Below, piece by piece: positions 37,726 through 47,100 of a DNA stretch of 64,000 bases (within the stretch, counting starts at the first letter, position 1; each line of letters begins with the position of its first letter). The translations under genes were made by a program, and so were the position numbers. The notes beneath the pieces are model-generated. The model saw only the letters and a list, made by a program, of their open reading frames with translations. It was not told the origin of the DNA and made no database searches. The DNA comes from Cupriavidus neocaledonicus. GTDB taxonomy: Bacteria > Pseudomonadota > Gammaproteobacteria > Burkholderiales > Burkholderiaceae. The DNA is taken from contig NZ_AQUR01000084.1 in NCBI RefSeq assembly GCF_000372525.1, positions 38,536 through 102,535 of the forward strand. The letters are read 5' to 3'.

Positions 37726-38865
37726 GCTTCACTCCGTATCGAGTTGATAAAACACAGGCGTCCGCGGCCGGGCGGCCAGGCTGGCACCGCTCCGGCAAAG
37801 ACGCCGCGGGCCACATGATACCGTGTCGGACAAGGCGCACCGGGAACAGATTGTTACCTGGCAGTTTCCGCGAGGCCGCGCCAGTACGGGGCTGGAGGCA
37901 AATCGAGGGGTTCGCATGCGGGCCCGCCACCGGCGCGATAGCGGCGTAAACGGCAAATGGCGAACGTCAGGCGACTGCGCCGCCGCCCGCTGGGAGACAG
38001 GTATACCCACATGCCAGAAGCCTTCAGAAGCCCGCTGACAGCCTCAAGATTCGCTCCGGGGGTCTGGGCACCCTCTGGCGGTTGAACGGACTGGAGGCGC
38101 TGTAAGGGCCGGCAGGAATCCAGCTGCACTATGGTGCATGCTCGGATCCGCGCAACAGCAAGCGCCGTTCCGCATTATTCAGCGTATGCATGAGCGCTCA
38201 GCCTCCGCACTGAACCGTCGCCGGCAGGCCGGCGCGTATACCGCAGCGATTGCCGTCTTGCCGCAGGGTATACGCCGCGTCGCCGGTATACGCACCGCTC
38301 CGCCGACGGACAAACAGAAAGTCTCCCGCAAACCCAGACGTTTACGCTTGTCGGCTTTGGGATGAGGCCTTGGCCGCGGGCTCGTTCTTTCGGTTTACCT
38401 TTTTCTTTCATGTATACAGATAGTAGTAGTAGGTAAACACCCGCAGCCGCTGTGGAAAACCCCGTAAACATCTTTGCCTTCAAAGGTTTACGTAAACGAG
38501 AAGTGGTCTCGTCGAATGTTGGCCGAAGTGGAAGACTCCGACCAATGGATGAGGTGCGAGCCGGACCCCCTCCGACTTATGCCCGAGGCATCCCCATGCC
38601 AGCCCCAGGCAGCCCACACCCAATCCGCGTGCTTTTCCACAGATCGGGGCGGGGTTATCCACATGCGGGGTGGTAAACGGTAGCGGCGTATACCGGGTGC
38701 GGCGACACGGCGGGGGGGTGTGTATACGTCTTATGTGCCGGCTGCGGGCACGCTCGGCAGAGTTGCCACGTATACGTGTTGCGGTCGCCCCGGTATCATC
38801 CCCGATCGCGACGGGCGGCCGGCGCCGGTCACCCAGGCACAACAGGCGAAAGCACGGACAGGCAA
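37726..38865. other. 1.1-kb non-coding region with GTATAC/GTAAAC motif cluster and DnaA boxes
   Basis: No open frame here looks like a protein. GTATAC occurs at 38001, 38236, 38268, 38286, 38412, 38688, 38721 and 38770. GTAAAC or its complement GTTTAC occurs at 37946, 38340, 38393, 38433, 38464, 38486, 38492 and 38673. Two are embedded in longer perfect palindromes: GTTTACGTAAAC (38486-38497) and CACGTATACGTG (38767-38778). DnaA-box-like sites are TTTTCCACA (38633-38641) and exact TTATCCACA (38655-38663). The region near 38370-38520 is clearly less GC-rich than its neighbours. It could be a protein-binding or replication-linked locus. Confidence 0.7.
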
Positions 38866-39381
38866 ATGGCGGACAAGGCAAAGCGCAAGGCAGCGGGCGA
38901 GGGCAGCAAGAAAACAGCGAGCGACCGGATCGAGGTTCGCCAGTCAGGCGTGCACGGCAAGGGCGTCTATGCCATCGCGCCGATTGCCGAGGGCGAGCGC
39001 GTAATCGAGTACAAGGGCGAGCACATTTCGTGGAAGAAGGCGCTGGAGCGTCATCCGCACGATCCCAGCGATCCCAACCACACCTTCTACTTCAGCCTGG
39101 ACGACGGCAGCGTCATCGATGCCAAGTACGGCGGCAACCGCGCGCGCTGGATCAACCACGCCTGCGAGCCCAACTGCGAGGCGCGCGAAAAGAAGGGCCG
39201 GGTCTTCATCCACGCGCTGCGCGACATTGCCCAGGGCGAGGAGCTGTTCTATGACTACGGCCTGGTGATCGACGCGCGCTATACCGCCAAGCTGAAGAAG
39301 GAATTCGAGTGCCGCTGCGGCAGCCCGCAATGCCGCGGCACCATGCTGGCGCCGAAGGAAAAGAAGAAGAAGGCCAAATAA
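38866..39381 (+). CDS. SET-domain protein lysine methyltransferase
   Basis: This 171-residue protein consists of one SET domain with flanking basic tails. Motifs: VRQSGVHGKGVYAIAPI (SAM site, 24-40), RWINHACEPNCEAR (pseudoknot with NHxCxPN, 94-107), GEELFYDYG (124-132) and a post-SET cysteine cluster ECRCGSPQCRG (Cys149, 151, 156) that with Cys104 would bind zinc. All residues for catalysis appear present. SET proteins modify lysines of proteins; in chlamydiae one acts on histone-like proteins. The basic tails (KAKRKAAGEGSKK, KEKKKKAK) suit a nucleic-acid or nucleoid setting, and the HU gene is the nearest annotated neighbour upstream. The ATG at 38866 is preferred; an earlier frame opening at 38776 is weak. 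Confidence 0.9.
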   Translation: MADKAKRKAAGEGSKKTASDRIEVRQSGVHGKGVYAIAPIAEGERVIEYKGEHISWKKALERHPHDPSDPNHTFYFSLDDGSVIDAKYGGNRARWINHACEPNCEAREKKGRVFIHALRDIAQGEELFYDYGLVIDARYTAKLKKEFECRCGSPQCRGTMLAPKEKKKKAK

Positions 39382-39406
39382 GGCCACCGCCCGCGCGGCA
39401 GCGGTT

Positions 39407-41074
39407 TCAGGCCACCGACCCTGCCGGCTCGCACGGGATCCGGATCACGAAGCGCATCACCGCGCGCCGCTCGGGCGTACTGTCCGTGGCGGAGGCTTGG
39501 GTCGCCGCGCCCGGCGCGGGCGGCACGTCCTCGATGCGGATGGTGCCGTGGTGCAGGGTCACGATCTCATGCACGATGGCCAGCCCCAGGCCGGCACCGC
39601 CCGCCTGGTCGGCGCGGCCGCCGCCCGGCTCGGGCGCGCGGTCGCCGCGGAAGAAGCGCTTGAACACTTCCTCGCGCCGCTGCGGCGGGATGCCGGGGCC
39701 GTTGTCTTCCACCATCACCACCGCCATGCCGCGGTGACCCATGGCCTCGCCGCCGGCGCGCACCGTGATGCGCCCGCCCGACGGCACGTATTTCACCGCA
39801 TTGTCGATCAGGTTGGACAGCGCCTCGCGCATCAGCAGCCGGTTGCCGCGCACCACCGCCGGCGCGCCGCCGGTGAAGGTGGGGCCGGGCAGGATCTCGA
39901 AGCCCAGGTCGATGCGGCGCGCCAGCGCCTGCGGCACCCATTCGGCGCCGATCTCGAAGGCCAGCTCGGCCAGGTCGAAGTGTTCGACCGGCCCCAGCCG
40001 TTCCAGCGACAGCCCCGGCTCGGCCCGCGCCAGCGACAGCAGCTGATTGGACAGCCGCACCGCACGGTCGGCCGCGGTCTGCACCTCGCGCAGCGCATGG
40101 CGCGCCACTTCCAGCGAGTCGGCGCTCTGCGCGCGGTCGGCATGCAGCTTGACCGCCGTCAGCGGCGTGCGCAGCTGGTGCGCGGCATCGGCAATGAACT
40201 TGCGCTGCGCGTCGAGCGCGTCGCGCAGCCGCGCCAGCAGGGCGTTCAGGCCGCGGATCAGCGGCGCGACTTCGGCCGGCACCTGGGTTTCATCGAGCGC
40301 CGCGAGCGAGCGCGCGGTCTGGCGGTTGAGCTTGTCGGCCAGGATCTGCAATGGCACCAGCTCTTCCTTGAGCACGTGCGACAGGATCAGGCTGCCGACC
40401 AGCAGCAGCAGGATCAGCGGCACCGACACCGACAGCAGGATCTCGTTGGCGGCGGTCTCGCGCCGGTCCAGCAGTTCCGCTACCTCGACCACGATGGGCC
40501 CGCGCGCGGGCTTGCCGGCCTCGCTGGTGCCCAGCTCGTCGACCGCGGCGCTGGGCAGCATCACCGGCAGCCGCACCGCGCGCACCTGGCGTCCGCTGAA
40601 CCAGGCGTAGAACAGCCGCGCGTCATGCAGCGTGGTCTGGCCGGTGCCGTAGCCCAGCCAGGTGTCCATGCCGCCGATCAGGCCATCGGGCCCGTGGATG
40701 CGCCAGTAGATGCGATCGGTGCCCTCGGCCTCGACCAGCGTCTGCGCGATCATCGGGATGTCCTGCTCCAGCCGCGGCCCGGCAATGCGGATCTGCTGGG
40801 CGATGTTGTTGGCCACGCCGTACAGCGCGCGGTCGAACACCTGCGTGGTGTAGTGCGCCGCCAGCCAGTAAGACAGCGAGCCGCTGGTCAGCACCAGCGC
40901 GAACAGCGGCGTGGCCAGCGCGCGCAGCAGGTGCACGCGCAGGCTGGGGTTGGAACCGGGACGCGTGGCCTGGCGCATGGCGTCGGCGCCGGGCGCGGCC
41001 GCGCCGCCGCCGCTGGCATCAGCGGCAGTGGTGGGGTTGGCGGCGGAACGCGCGTTGCGGGATCTGGGCCACAT
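39407..41074 (-). CDS. Sensor histidine kinase, TctE-like
   Basis: This 555-residue inner-membrane kinase has helices at about 52-72 and 213-233, between them a TctE-type sensor N-domain (YTTQVFDRALYGVANNIAQQI). A HAMP-like linker, HisKA with His299 (KFIADAAHQLRTPLTAVKLHADRA) and an ATPase (LSNLIDNAVKYVPSGG, VEDNGPGIP, GLGLAIVHEIVTLHHG) follow. The Ala/Gly-rich N-terminus (1-45) is unusual. It lies 35 nt downstream of the response-regulator gene on the same strand. TctE relatives sense tricarboxylates, but no tctCBA transporter is adjacent, so the signal is open. Confidence 0.92.
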   Translation of the reverse strand: MWPRSRNARSAANPTTAADASGGGAAAPGADAMRQATRPGSNPSLRVHLLRALATPLFALVLTSGSLSYWLAAHYTTQVFDRALYGVANNIAQQIRIAGPRLEQDIPMIAQTLVEAEGTDRIYWRIHGPDGLIGGMDTWLGYGTGQTTLHDARLFYAWFSGRQVRAVRLPVMLPSAAVDELGTSEAGKPARGPIVVEVAELLDRRETAANEILLSVSVPLILLLLVGSLILSHVLKEELVPLQILADKLNRQTARSLAALDETQVPAEVAPLIRGLNALLARLRDALDAQRKFIADAAHQLRTPLTAVKLHADRAQSADSLEVARHALREVQTAADRAVRLSNQLLSLARAEPGLSLERLGPVEHFDLAELAFEIGAEWVPQALARRIDLGFEILPGPTFTGGAPAVVRGNRLLMREALSNLIDNAVKYVPSGGRITVRAGGEAMGHRGMAVVMVEDNGPGIPPQRREEVFKRFFRGDRAPEPGGGRADQAGGAGLGLAIVHEIVTLHHGTIRIEDVPPAPGAATQASATDSTPERRAVMRFVIRIPCEPAGSVA

Positions 41075-41109
41075 GGCCTAGGCCAGGGAGCGCTGGGGCC
41101 TGCCGTGGC

Positions 41110-41814
41110 TCATTGTCCGGCGCGGATCTGCAGCAGGTAGCCGAAGCCGCGCACGGTGACGATCTCGACGTCGCTGTCCTCGAGCTTCTTGCGCACGCGG
41201 TGCACGTAGACCTCGATCGCGGTGTCGCCGACGGTATCGCCGCCCTCGCCGGCCGGGTGGGCAAAGGTGGCCAGGTGGTCCTGCAGCTGGGCCTTGCTGA
41301 CCACGCGGCCCTGGCGCTGCAGCAGCAGCTCCAGCACAGCGAACTCGCGCGGCGACAGCTCCAGCGGGCGCGCGTCGATAAACATGCGGCGGTCGTTGCC
41401 GGACAGCCGCAGCCGGCCCAGGCGCACGTCGCGCTCGGGCGCGGCCTCGCCATGCTGGCTGCGGCGCAGCAGCACGCGCACGCGCGCTTCCAGCTCGGGC
41501 AGGGCGAAGGGTTTGATCAGGTAGTCGTCGGCGCCGGCGTTCAGGCCCGAGAGCTTGTCTTCGAGCTCGTCGCGCGCGGTCAGGATGATGACGGGAGTGG
41601 TGCGGTTGCGGGCGCGGTAGCGCGCCAGCAGGGTCATGCCGTCGATGCCGGGCAGGCCCAGGTCGAGGATGACCAGGTCGTGCTGCTCGCGCAGCAGGTG
41701 TTCGGTGGCATAGACGCCGTCATGGACGACGCGTACCTGGTGGCCGGCGCGGGACAGGCCGGCTTCGACGCCGCTGGCAATCTGGCGGTCGTCCTCGATC
41801 AGCAGGATACGCAT
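41110..41814 (-). CDS. OmpR/PhoB-family response regulator, TctD-like
   Basis: This 234-residue regulator has a receiver with Asp8-Asp9 acidic pocket, Asp51 (LVILDLGLPGIDG) and Lys101-region LIKPFALPELEARVRVLLRR. A C-terminal winged helix follows (about 130-232; LELSPREFAVLELLL, GDTVGDTAIEVYVHRVRKKL, VRGFGYLL). The ATG at 41814 (MRILLIEDD) matches the family; the longer frame to 41877 is not like it. It forms an operon with the TctE-like kinase. OmpR-family proteins bind direct repeats; whether it is the factor for the TTACAG repeats in this window is untested. Confidence 0.94.
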   Translation of the reverse strand: MRILLIEDDRQIASGVEAGLSRAGHQVRVVHDGVYATEHLLREQHDLVILDLGLPGIDGMTLLARYRARNRTTPVIILTARDELEDKLSGLNAGADDYLIKPFALPELEARVRVLLRRSQHGEAAPERDVRLGRLRLSGNDRRMFIDARPLELSPREFAVLELLLQRQGRVVSKAQLQDHLATFAHPAGEGGDTVGDTAIEVYVHRVRKKLEDSDVEIVTVRGFGYLLQIRAGQ

Positions 41815-41969
41815 GGCGGCAGCTCGGGAAGGACGTTGGGCATGGCAGGCAGACAGGGCAAGGGGCCCACGGCGCACCCGGCGGTGCGGGCCTGCCGCCG
41901 ATTGTACTAGGCGCCGCCCCGCGTTTCCTTACGGTTAGCCTACAGCCGCCCGCCAGTGCGGCCGCGCCG

Positions 41970-42269
41970 TCAGTTGGTCACCGCGTCGGCGGCGCGCTCG
42001 ATGAAGTGGGCCAGGTCGATGTCGCGCTGGGTCAGGCCGTTGGCATCGTGCGTGGACAGCGTGATGTCGACCCGGTTGTAGACGTTGAACCATTCCGGGT
42101 GGTGGTCGGCCTTCTCGGCCTGGATCGCCACGCGCGTCATGAAGCCGAAGGCGGCGTTGAAGTCATGGAAGGTAAAGCGCTTGAAGATCGCATCGCGGTC
42201 GGCGACGGTGGTCCAGCCGGGCAGTTCGGCGAGCAGCGTGGCACGGGCTTGCGGAGACAGAGGGGTCAT
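41970..42269 (-). CDS. phhB: Pterin-4a-carbinolamine dehydratase
   Basis: This 99-residue enzyme dehydrates 4a-hydroxytetrahydrobiopterin and so recycles the cofactor of phenylalanine hydroxylase. Family landmarks: [42 protein letters not shown] in pieces, with the active-site His-His-Pro-Glu-Trp, and [14 protein letters not shown]. The ATG at 42269 (MTPLSPQAR) was chosen. It lies 167 bp downstream of phhA on the same strand and is probably co-transcribed. Confidence 0.96.
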   Translation of the reverse strand: MTPLSPQARATLLAELPGWTTVADRDAIFKRFTFHDFNAAFGFMTRVAIQAEKADHHPEWFNVYNRVDITLSTHDANGLTQRDIDLAHFIERAADAVTN

Positions 42270-42435
42270 GGTGGGCTCGATCTGGTTCTTGAAGAAAAGA
42301 AGGTCGCGCGGTGCGGAGCATGCGCACCATGCGGACAGCCGGCCCGCCCGCGCCGGGGCGGCGGGCATGCCGGCATTGTTTCACAAAGCGGGGAACGAGG
42401 CAGGGGGCGCGCCGGCGTCGAGCGCGCGCGCCGGC

Positions 42436-43365
42436 TCAGATGTCTTCGGTATCGGCCCAGCCTTCGCGCGTGCCGGCGTTGAGCACCAGGTCGCCCTCGG
42501 CGATATCGCCCGCGCCCAGCGTCGGCTGCGCGCGCAGGGCTTCGTACAGCGGCGCGAAATCGGGGCGGGTGGCGTCGAACAATTGCTCGAAGCTGTCGAT
42601 CACGAAGTAGGTCTTCTGGAAGGTGTCGATGCGGTAGCGTGTGCGCATGATGCGGCGCACCTCGAAGCCGATCCGGTTGGGACTGGCCGAATCCAGGCTG
42701 TAGATCGACTCGCCCTGGCTCGACACGATGCCGGCACCATAGATGCGCAGCCCTTGCGGGGTGCGGATCAGGCCGAATTCGACCGTGTACCAGTACAGAC
42801 GCGACAGCATGTCGAGCGCGCCCAGCCCCGCCGCCTTCAGGCCGCCCTTGCCGTACGCTTCCATATAGTCGGCAAAGACCGGGTTGATCAGCAGCGGCAC
42901 ATGGCCGAACACATCGTGGAAGCAGTCGGGCTCCTGCAGGTAGTCGAGCTGCTCGGGCTTGCGCATCCACCAGCTGGCCGGGAAGCGGCGGTTGGCCAGG
43001 TGCTCGAAGAAGACCTCGTCGGGCACCAGCCCGGGCACGGCCACGACCTGCCAGCCGGTGGCGCGCATCAGGGTCTCGTTGAGCTGGTCGAAGTCCGGCA
43101 CGCGGTCCTTTTCCATGCCGAGCGTGGCCAGGCCCTGCAGGAATTCGTCACTGACGCGGCCGCGCAGCATCTCGGCCTGGCGCTCGTACAGCTTGCGCCA
43201 GATCGCGTGGTCGATGCTGGTGTAGCGGTGCACCGGCTGGGCGATGGTGAAGTCAGGGCGCAGTTCCTGGCCGGACAGCAGGCCGGCATCGAACTGTTCC
43301 TTGAGTTTGTCGGTCAGGGTGCCCTGGAAGGCGCCGGGGGCTTCGTTGGCCATGGCGATGGACAT
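42436..43365 (-). CDS. phhA: Phenylalanine-4-hydroxylase
   Basis: This 309-residue non-haem iron, pterin-dependent monooxygenase converts phenylalanine to tyrosine. Iron ligands are His150 and His155 (CFHDVFGHVPLL) and Glu196 (WYTVEFGLI). RYRIDTFQKTYFVIDSFEQLF near the end is also diagnostic. It is a single catalytic domain without the mammalian ACT regulatory part, as usual in bacteria. The ATG at 43365 (MSIAMANEAPG) has GGAGAC upstream. The divergent gene encodes an AsnC-type regulator, the expected controller of phenylalanine catabolism here. Confidence 0.97.
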   Translation of the reverse strand: MSIAMANEAPGAFQGTLTDKLKEQFDAGLLSGQELRPDFTIAQPVHRYTSIDHAIWRKLYERQAEMLRGRVSDEFLQGLATLGMEKDRVPDFDQLNETLMRATGWQVVAVPGLVPDEVFFEHLANRRFPASWWMRKPEQLDYLQEPDCFHDVFGHVPLLINPVFADYMEAYGKGGLKAAGLGALDMLSRLYWYTVEFGLIRTPQGLRIYGAGIVSSQGESIYSLDSASPNRIGFEVRRIMRTRYRIDTFQKTYFVIDSFEQLFDATRPDFAPLYEALRAQPTLGAGDIAEGDLVLNAGTREGWADTEDI

Positions 43366-43473
43366 AGTGCTGGTGTCTCCTGGAATGCGCGCTGGCTGCG
43401 TTGGCGCCAGCAGGGATGCGGATTTACTGCGTAGTTTAGGCGTCGGACGCCGCAATCTGTCCGCATAGTCCGC

Positions 43474-43500
43474 TTGATTTCCGTGCATCGTGCATATAAT
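43474..43500 (+). promoter_or_regulatory. Candidate promoter of the AsnC-family gene
   Basis: TTGATT (43474-43479) and TATAAT (43495-43500) are 15 bp apart; the perfect -10 is preceded by TGCA. The leader would be about 14 nt. A GCGTC-G-GACGC palindrome at 43440-43450 between the divergent phhA and regulator genes is a possible operator. Confidence 0.45.
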
Positions 43501-43520
43501 GCGCATTCCTGGACCGAGAT

Positions 43521-44021
43521 ATGCGGGGTTTGTGCATGGCTGCCCACAGTGTTTCCCTCGATGCGTACGACCTGGCCCTGCTGAGCGCGCTGCAGGCCGA
43601 CGGCCGCACCACGCACCAGCAGCTGGCCGAGCGCGTGCACCTGTCACCCAGCCAGGTGGGGCGCCGGCTGGCGCGGCTGGAAGCCGACGGCGTCATCACC
43701 GGGTACCGCGTCAGCCTGTCCTCGCAGGCGCTGGGTCTGGGCGTGGTGGTCTTTGTCAGCGTCAAGCTGGCGCATCACGGCGATACCATCATCGAGCGCT
43801 TCCGCGAAGAAATCCTGCTGCTGGAAGAAGTGCAGGAGTGCTATTCCGTCGCCGGCGAGGCCGACTACCTGATCCGCGTGGTGGTGCCCGACCTGCCCAC
43901 GCTGGCCGAATTCACCATGAAGCGGCTGATGCGCGTGCCCGGCGTCGAAAGCGTGCGGTCCAACATCGTCCTGACTGCGATCAAGTGCGAGGGGCCGTTG
44001 CCGCTGTCGCACCTGCGCTGA
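43521..44021 (+). CDS. Lrp/AsnC-family transcriptional regulator
   Basis: This 166-residue regulator has an N-terminal HTH (LDAYDLALLSALQADGRTTHQQLAERVHLSPSQVGRRLARLEADGVI). The C-terminal RAM ligand domain follows (VFVSVKLAHHGDTIIERFREEI, VQECYSVAGEADYLIRVVVPDLPTL, in pieces). It is divergent from phhA with a 155-bp shared control region, so phenylalanine- or tyrosine-responsive control of phhAB is likely. The ATG at 43521 gives six extra residues over a second possible start at 43536. The family is certain; the effector is inferred from context. Confidence 0.93.
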   Translation: MRGLCMAAHSVSLDAYDLALLSALQADGRTTHQQLAERVHLSPSQVGRRLARLEADGVITGYRVSLSSQALGLGVVVFVSVKLAHHGDTIIERFREEILLLEEVQECYSVAGEADYLIRVVVPDLPTLAEFTMKRLMRVPGVESVRSNIVLTAIKCEGPLPLSHLR

Positions 44022-44128
44022 AATCGTTCCCGCAGCGCTTCGCGGGCACGCGCCGGCCTTGCACTCCTGTGGCGTGCGTGTCACCCTCGCCGGGTGCCGC
44101 AAACGTGGCGGGAACGGAGGATGGCAGG

Positions 44129-47100
44129 ATGAAGGGAATCGTCGCCCGAGCCGATCGAGGTCTTGGCAGTTCGCTACAGCAATCACACCTGGCGCGGGCA
44201 TCCGCGGCGGTCGCCGTGGCGGCCGCGCTGGCCAGCCTGGCCGGCGGCGCGCTGGCGGCGCAGGTGAGCCGTTTCTCGCCGGAAGGCACGGTGGGCCAGG
44301 TGCGCCAGGTGGCGATCCGCTTCGACGAAGCCATGGTGCCGATGGGCGATGTCCAGGCCACGGCGCCCGCGGCGGTTTCCTGTACCGGCGCCAGCACCAG
44401 CGGCCAGGCGCGCTGGATCGACGCCAAAAACTGGGTTTACGACTTCGCCAGCGACCTGCCGCCCGGGGTACGCTGCAGCGTGCGCATGCGCGCCGGGCTA
44501 CGCAGCGAGGCCGGCAATGCCTATGCCGGCAAGGCCGAATACCGCTTCGAGACCGGCGGCCCGACCGTGGTCTCGAGCCGGCCCTCCGGCGGCGAGATCG
44601 AGGAAGACCAGGTCTTCGCGCTGCGCTTCAACGGCGCCGCCACCGCGGCCTCGGTGCGCGAGCACGCCTGGTGCCAGGCGCAGGGGCTGGGCGAGCGCAT
44701 CCCGGTGCGGCTGCTGGCGGGCAAGGAGCGCGAGGCCGTGCTCGAGGCGATCCGCTGGGATCGCCTGGCCAAGCCGGCGCCCGATGCGGTGCACCTGCTG
44801 GCCTGCCAGCAGCGGCTGCCGGCGGCGGCGCGGGTGCAGCTGGTGCTGGGCGCGGGCATTGCCACGCCGTCCGGTGTTGCCACGCGTGAGGAACGCCGCT
44901 TCGACTACACCGTGCGCGAGCCGTTTACCGCCAGCTTCAGCTGCGAACGCGAACACGCGCAGTCGCCCTGCACGCCGCTGCGGCCGATGTCGGTGACCTT
45001 CTCCGCGCCGGTGCCGCGCAAGCTGGCCGAGGCCGTGGTGCTGAAGACCCCGTCGGGCCCGCGCGCGCCGCAGTTCGATCCTGACCTCGCGCCCGACGCC
45101 AGCGTCAGCGCGCTTACCTTTGCCGCGCCGTTCGCCGAGAAGGCGCAGTTCACCATCGAGGTACCGCGCAAGCTGCAGGACGACAGCGGCCGCGCGCTCG
45201 CCAATGCCGACCTGTTCCCGCTCAAGGTGGCCACGGCCGCGATGCCGCCGCTGGCCAAGTTTGCCGCGGCGCCGTTCGGCGTGGTCGAGCGCTTCGGCGA
45301 ACTGCCGCGCGGCAAGTCGGCGCAAGACTACCCGCCGCTGCTGCCGGTGACGCTGCGCAATGTCGAGGCCGACCTTGCCGTGCGCGGCGTGCAGGCCCGT
45401 GCCGGCACCGTGATGAAGCTGCGCGTCGACGACGACGCCGCCGTGATGCAGTGGCTGGGCCTGGTGCGCCGCCTGCACGAGGCCAGCTATACGCGCGGCG
45501 AACTCGATGCCGTGCTGTCGGGCCGCTCGCCGTACCGCGTCAACAATCCGCGCAACGCGGTGTCGATCGAGACCCGCTCGGTATCGCTGCTCGAGCGCGC
45601 GGCGGGCGTGCAGAAGCTGGCGGTGCCCAAGCCTTCGGGCGATGCGCCGCGGCCGTTCGAGGTGGTCGGCATCCCGTTGCCGGAGCCCGGCTTCCATGTG
45701 GTCGAGATCGCCTCGCCGATGCTGGGCGAGGCGCTGCTGGGCAAGCGCGCGCCGATGTACGTGCGCACCGCGGCGCTGGTGACCAACCTGGGCGTGCATT
45801 TCAAGCTCGGCCGCAGCAGCGGCAACGAAGACGACGGCAGCCGCAGCGGGCTGGCCTGGGTCACCGCGCTGGACGACGGCAAGCCGGTGCGCGACGCCGC
45901 GGTGGCGGTGCGCGACTGCAGCGGGCGCCTGCTGGGCGAGGGCCGTACCGATGCCAGCGGCGTGGCGCGCTTTGCCAGGCTGGCCGCGGCACCGGAGGGC
46001 GCGTGCGACCAGAACGGGCTGTCGGGCTATTTCGTCTCCGCCCGCATCGCCGCCACGCACCCGCAGGCGCGCGGCAAGGCCGACATGGCCTTCGTGATGT
46101 CGGACTGGAACCGCGGCATCGAGAGCTGGCGCTTCAACGTGCCGACCGACACCAGCGCCACGCCCACCGTGCGCGCCCACACCATCTTCGACCGCACCCT
46201 GCTGCGCGCCGGCGAAACCGTGTCGATGAAGCACCTGATCCGCGCCGAGACCGCGCAGGGCTTTGCCTTGCCGCCGGCGAGCCGTCCGCTGCCCACGCGC
46301 GTGACCATCCGCCATGAAGGCAGCGGCCAGAGCTACGAGCTGCCGCTGCAATGGCGTCAGACCGCGACCGGCGGGCGCAGCGCGGAAAGCAGCTTCCAGG
46401 TGCCGACGGCGGCCAAGCTCGGCGTCTATACGGTCGAGCTGGAGACGCAGAAGGGCGAGGGCACGCAGAACGACGGCGGCGCGCGCAGCTACCCCAGCGG
46501 CAGCTTCCGGGTCGAGGCGTTCCGCCTGCCGGTGCTGGCCGGCACGCTGCAGGTGGCAGGCAAGGCCGGGTCCGTGGTGGCACCGGCCGAACTGCCGCTC
46601 GGGGTCGAGATCCACTACTTGTCCGGCGGCGGTGCCGCCGGGCTGCCGGTGCGGGTGTCCGCGCTGCTGCGCGACAAATACGTGAGCTTCCCCGGCTACG
46701 ACGAGTTCTCGTTCAACCCGCCGCGCGCGCAGCGCGAAAGCGGCGGCGACGAAGAGATGGACGAGGACCAGCAGGGCGACGCCAGTGCCGACGGCCAGAA
46801 GCTGGTCGCCGACAAGCTGCCGCTGACGCTGGACAAGAACGGCAATGGCAGCGTAACGCTGCGCAAGCTGCCCAAGACCGACGCGCCGCGCGACCTGGTG
46901 CTCGAGGCCGGCTTTGCCGATCCCAACGGCGAGATCCAGACCCTGCGCCAGACCGTGCCGGTCTGGCCGGCTGCGGTGGTGGCCGGCATCCGCACCGACG
47001 ACTGGGTCTCGGTGAAGCAGAAGCTGGCGGTGCATGGCGTAGTGCTCGACGTCAACGGCAAGCCGGTGGCGGACGCGCCGGTCAAGGTCAATGCGCGCGC

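Noticed and set aside
38175..38483. A 102-residue minus-strand frame with a hydrophobic start in the HU-SET gap
   Set aside because: It has no family resemblance and an odd Tyr/Arg composition, and it overlaps the motif cluster. A real small gene cannot be excluded but is not supported.
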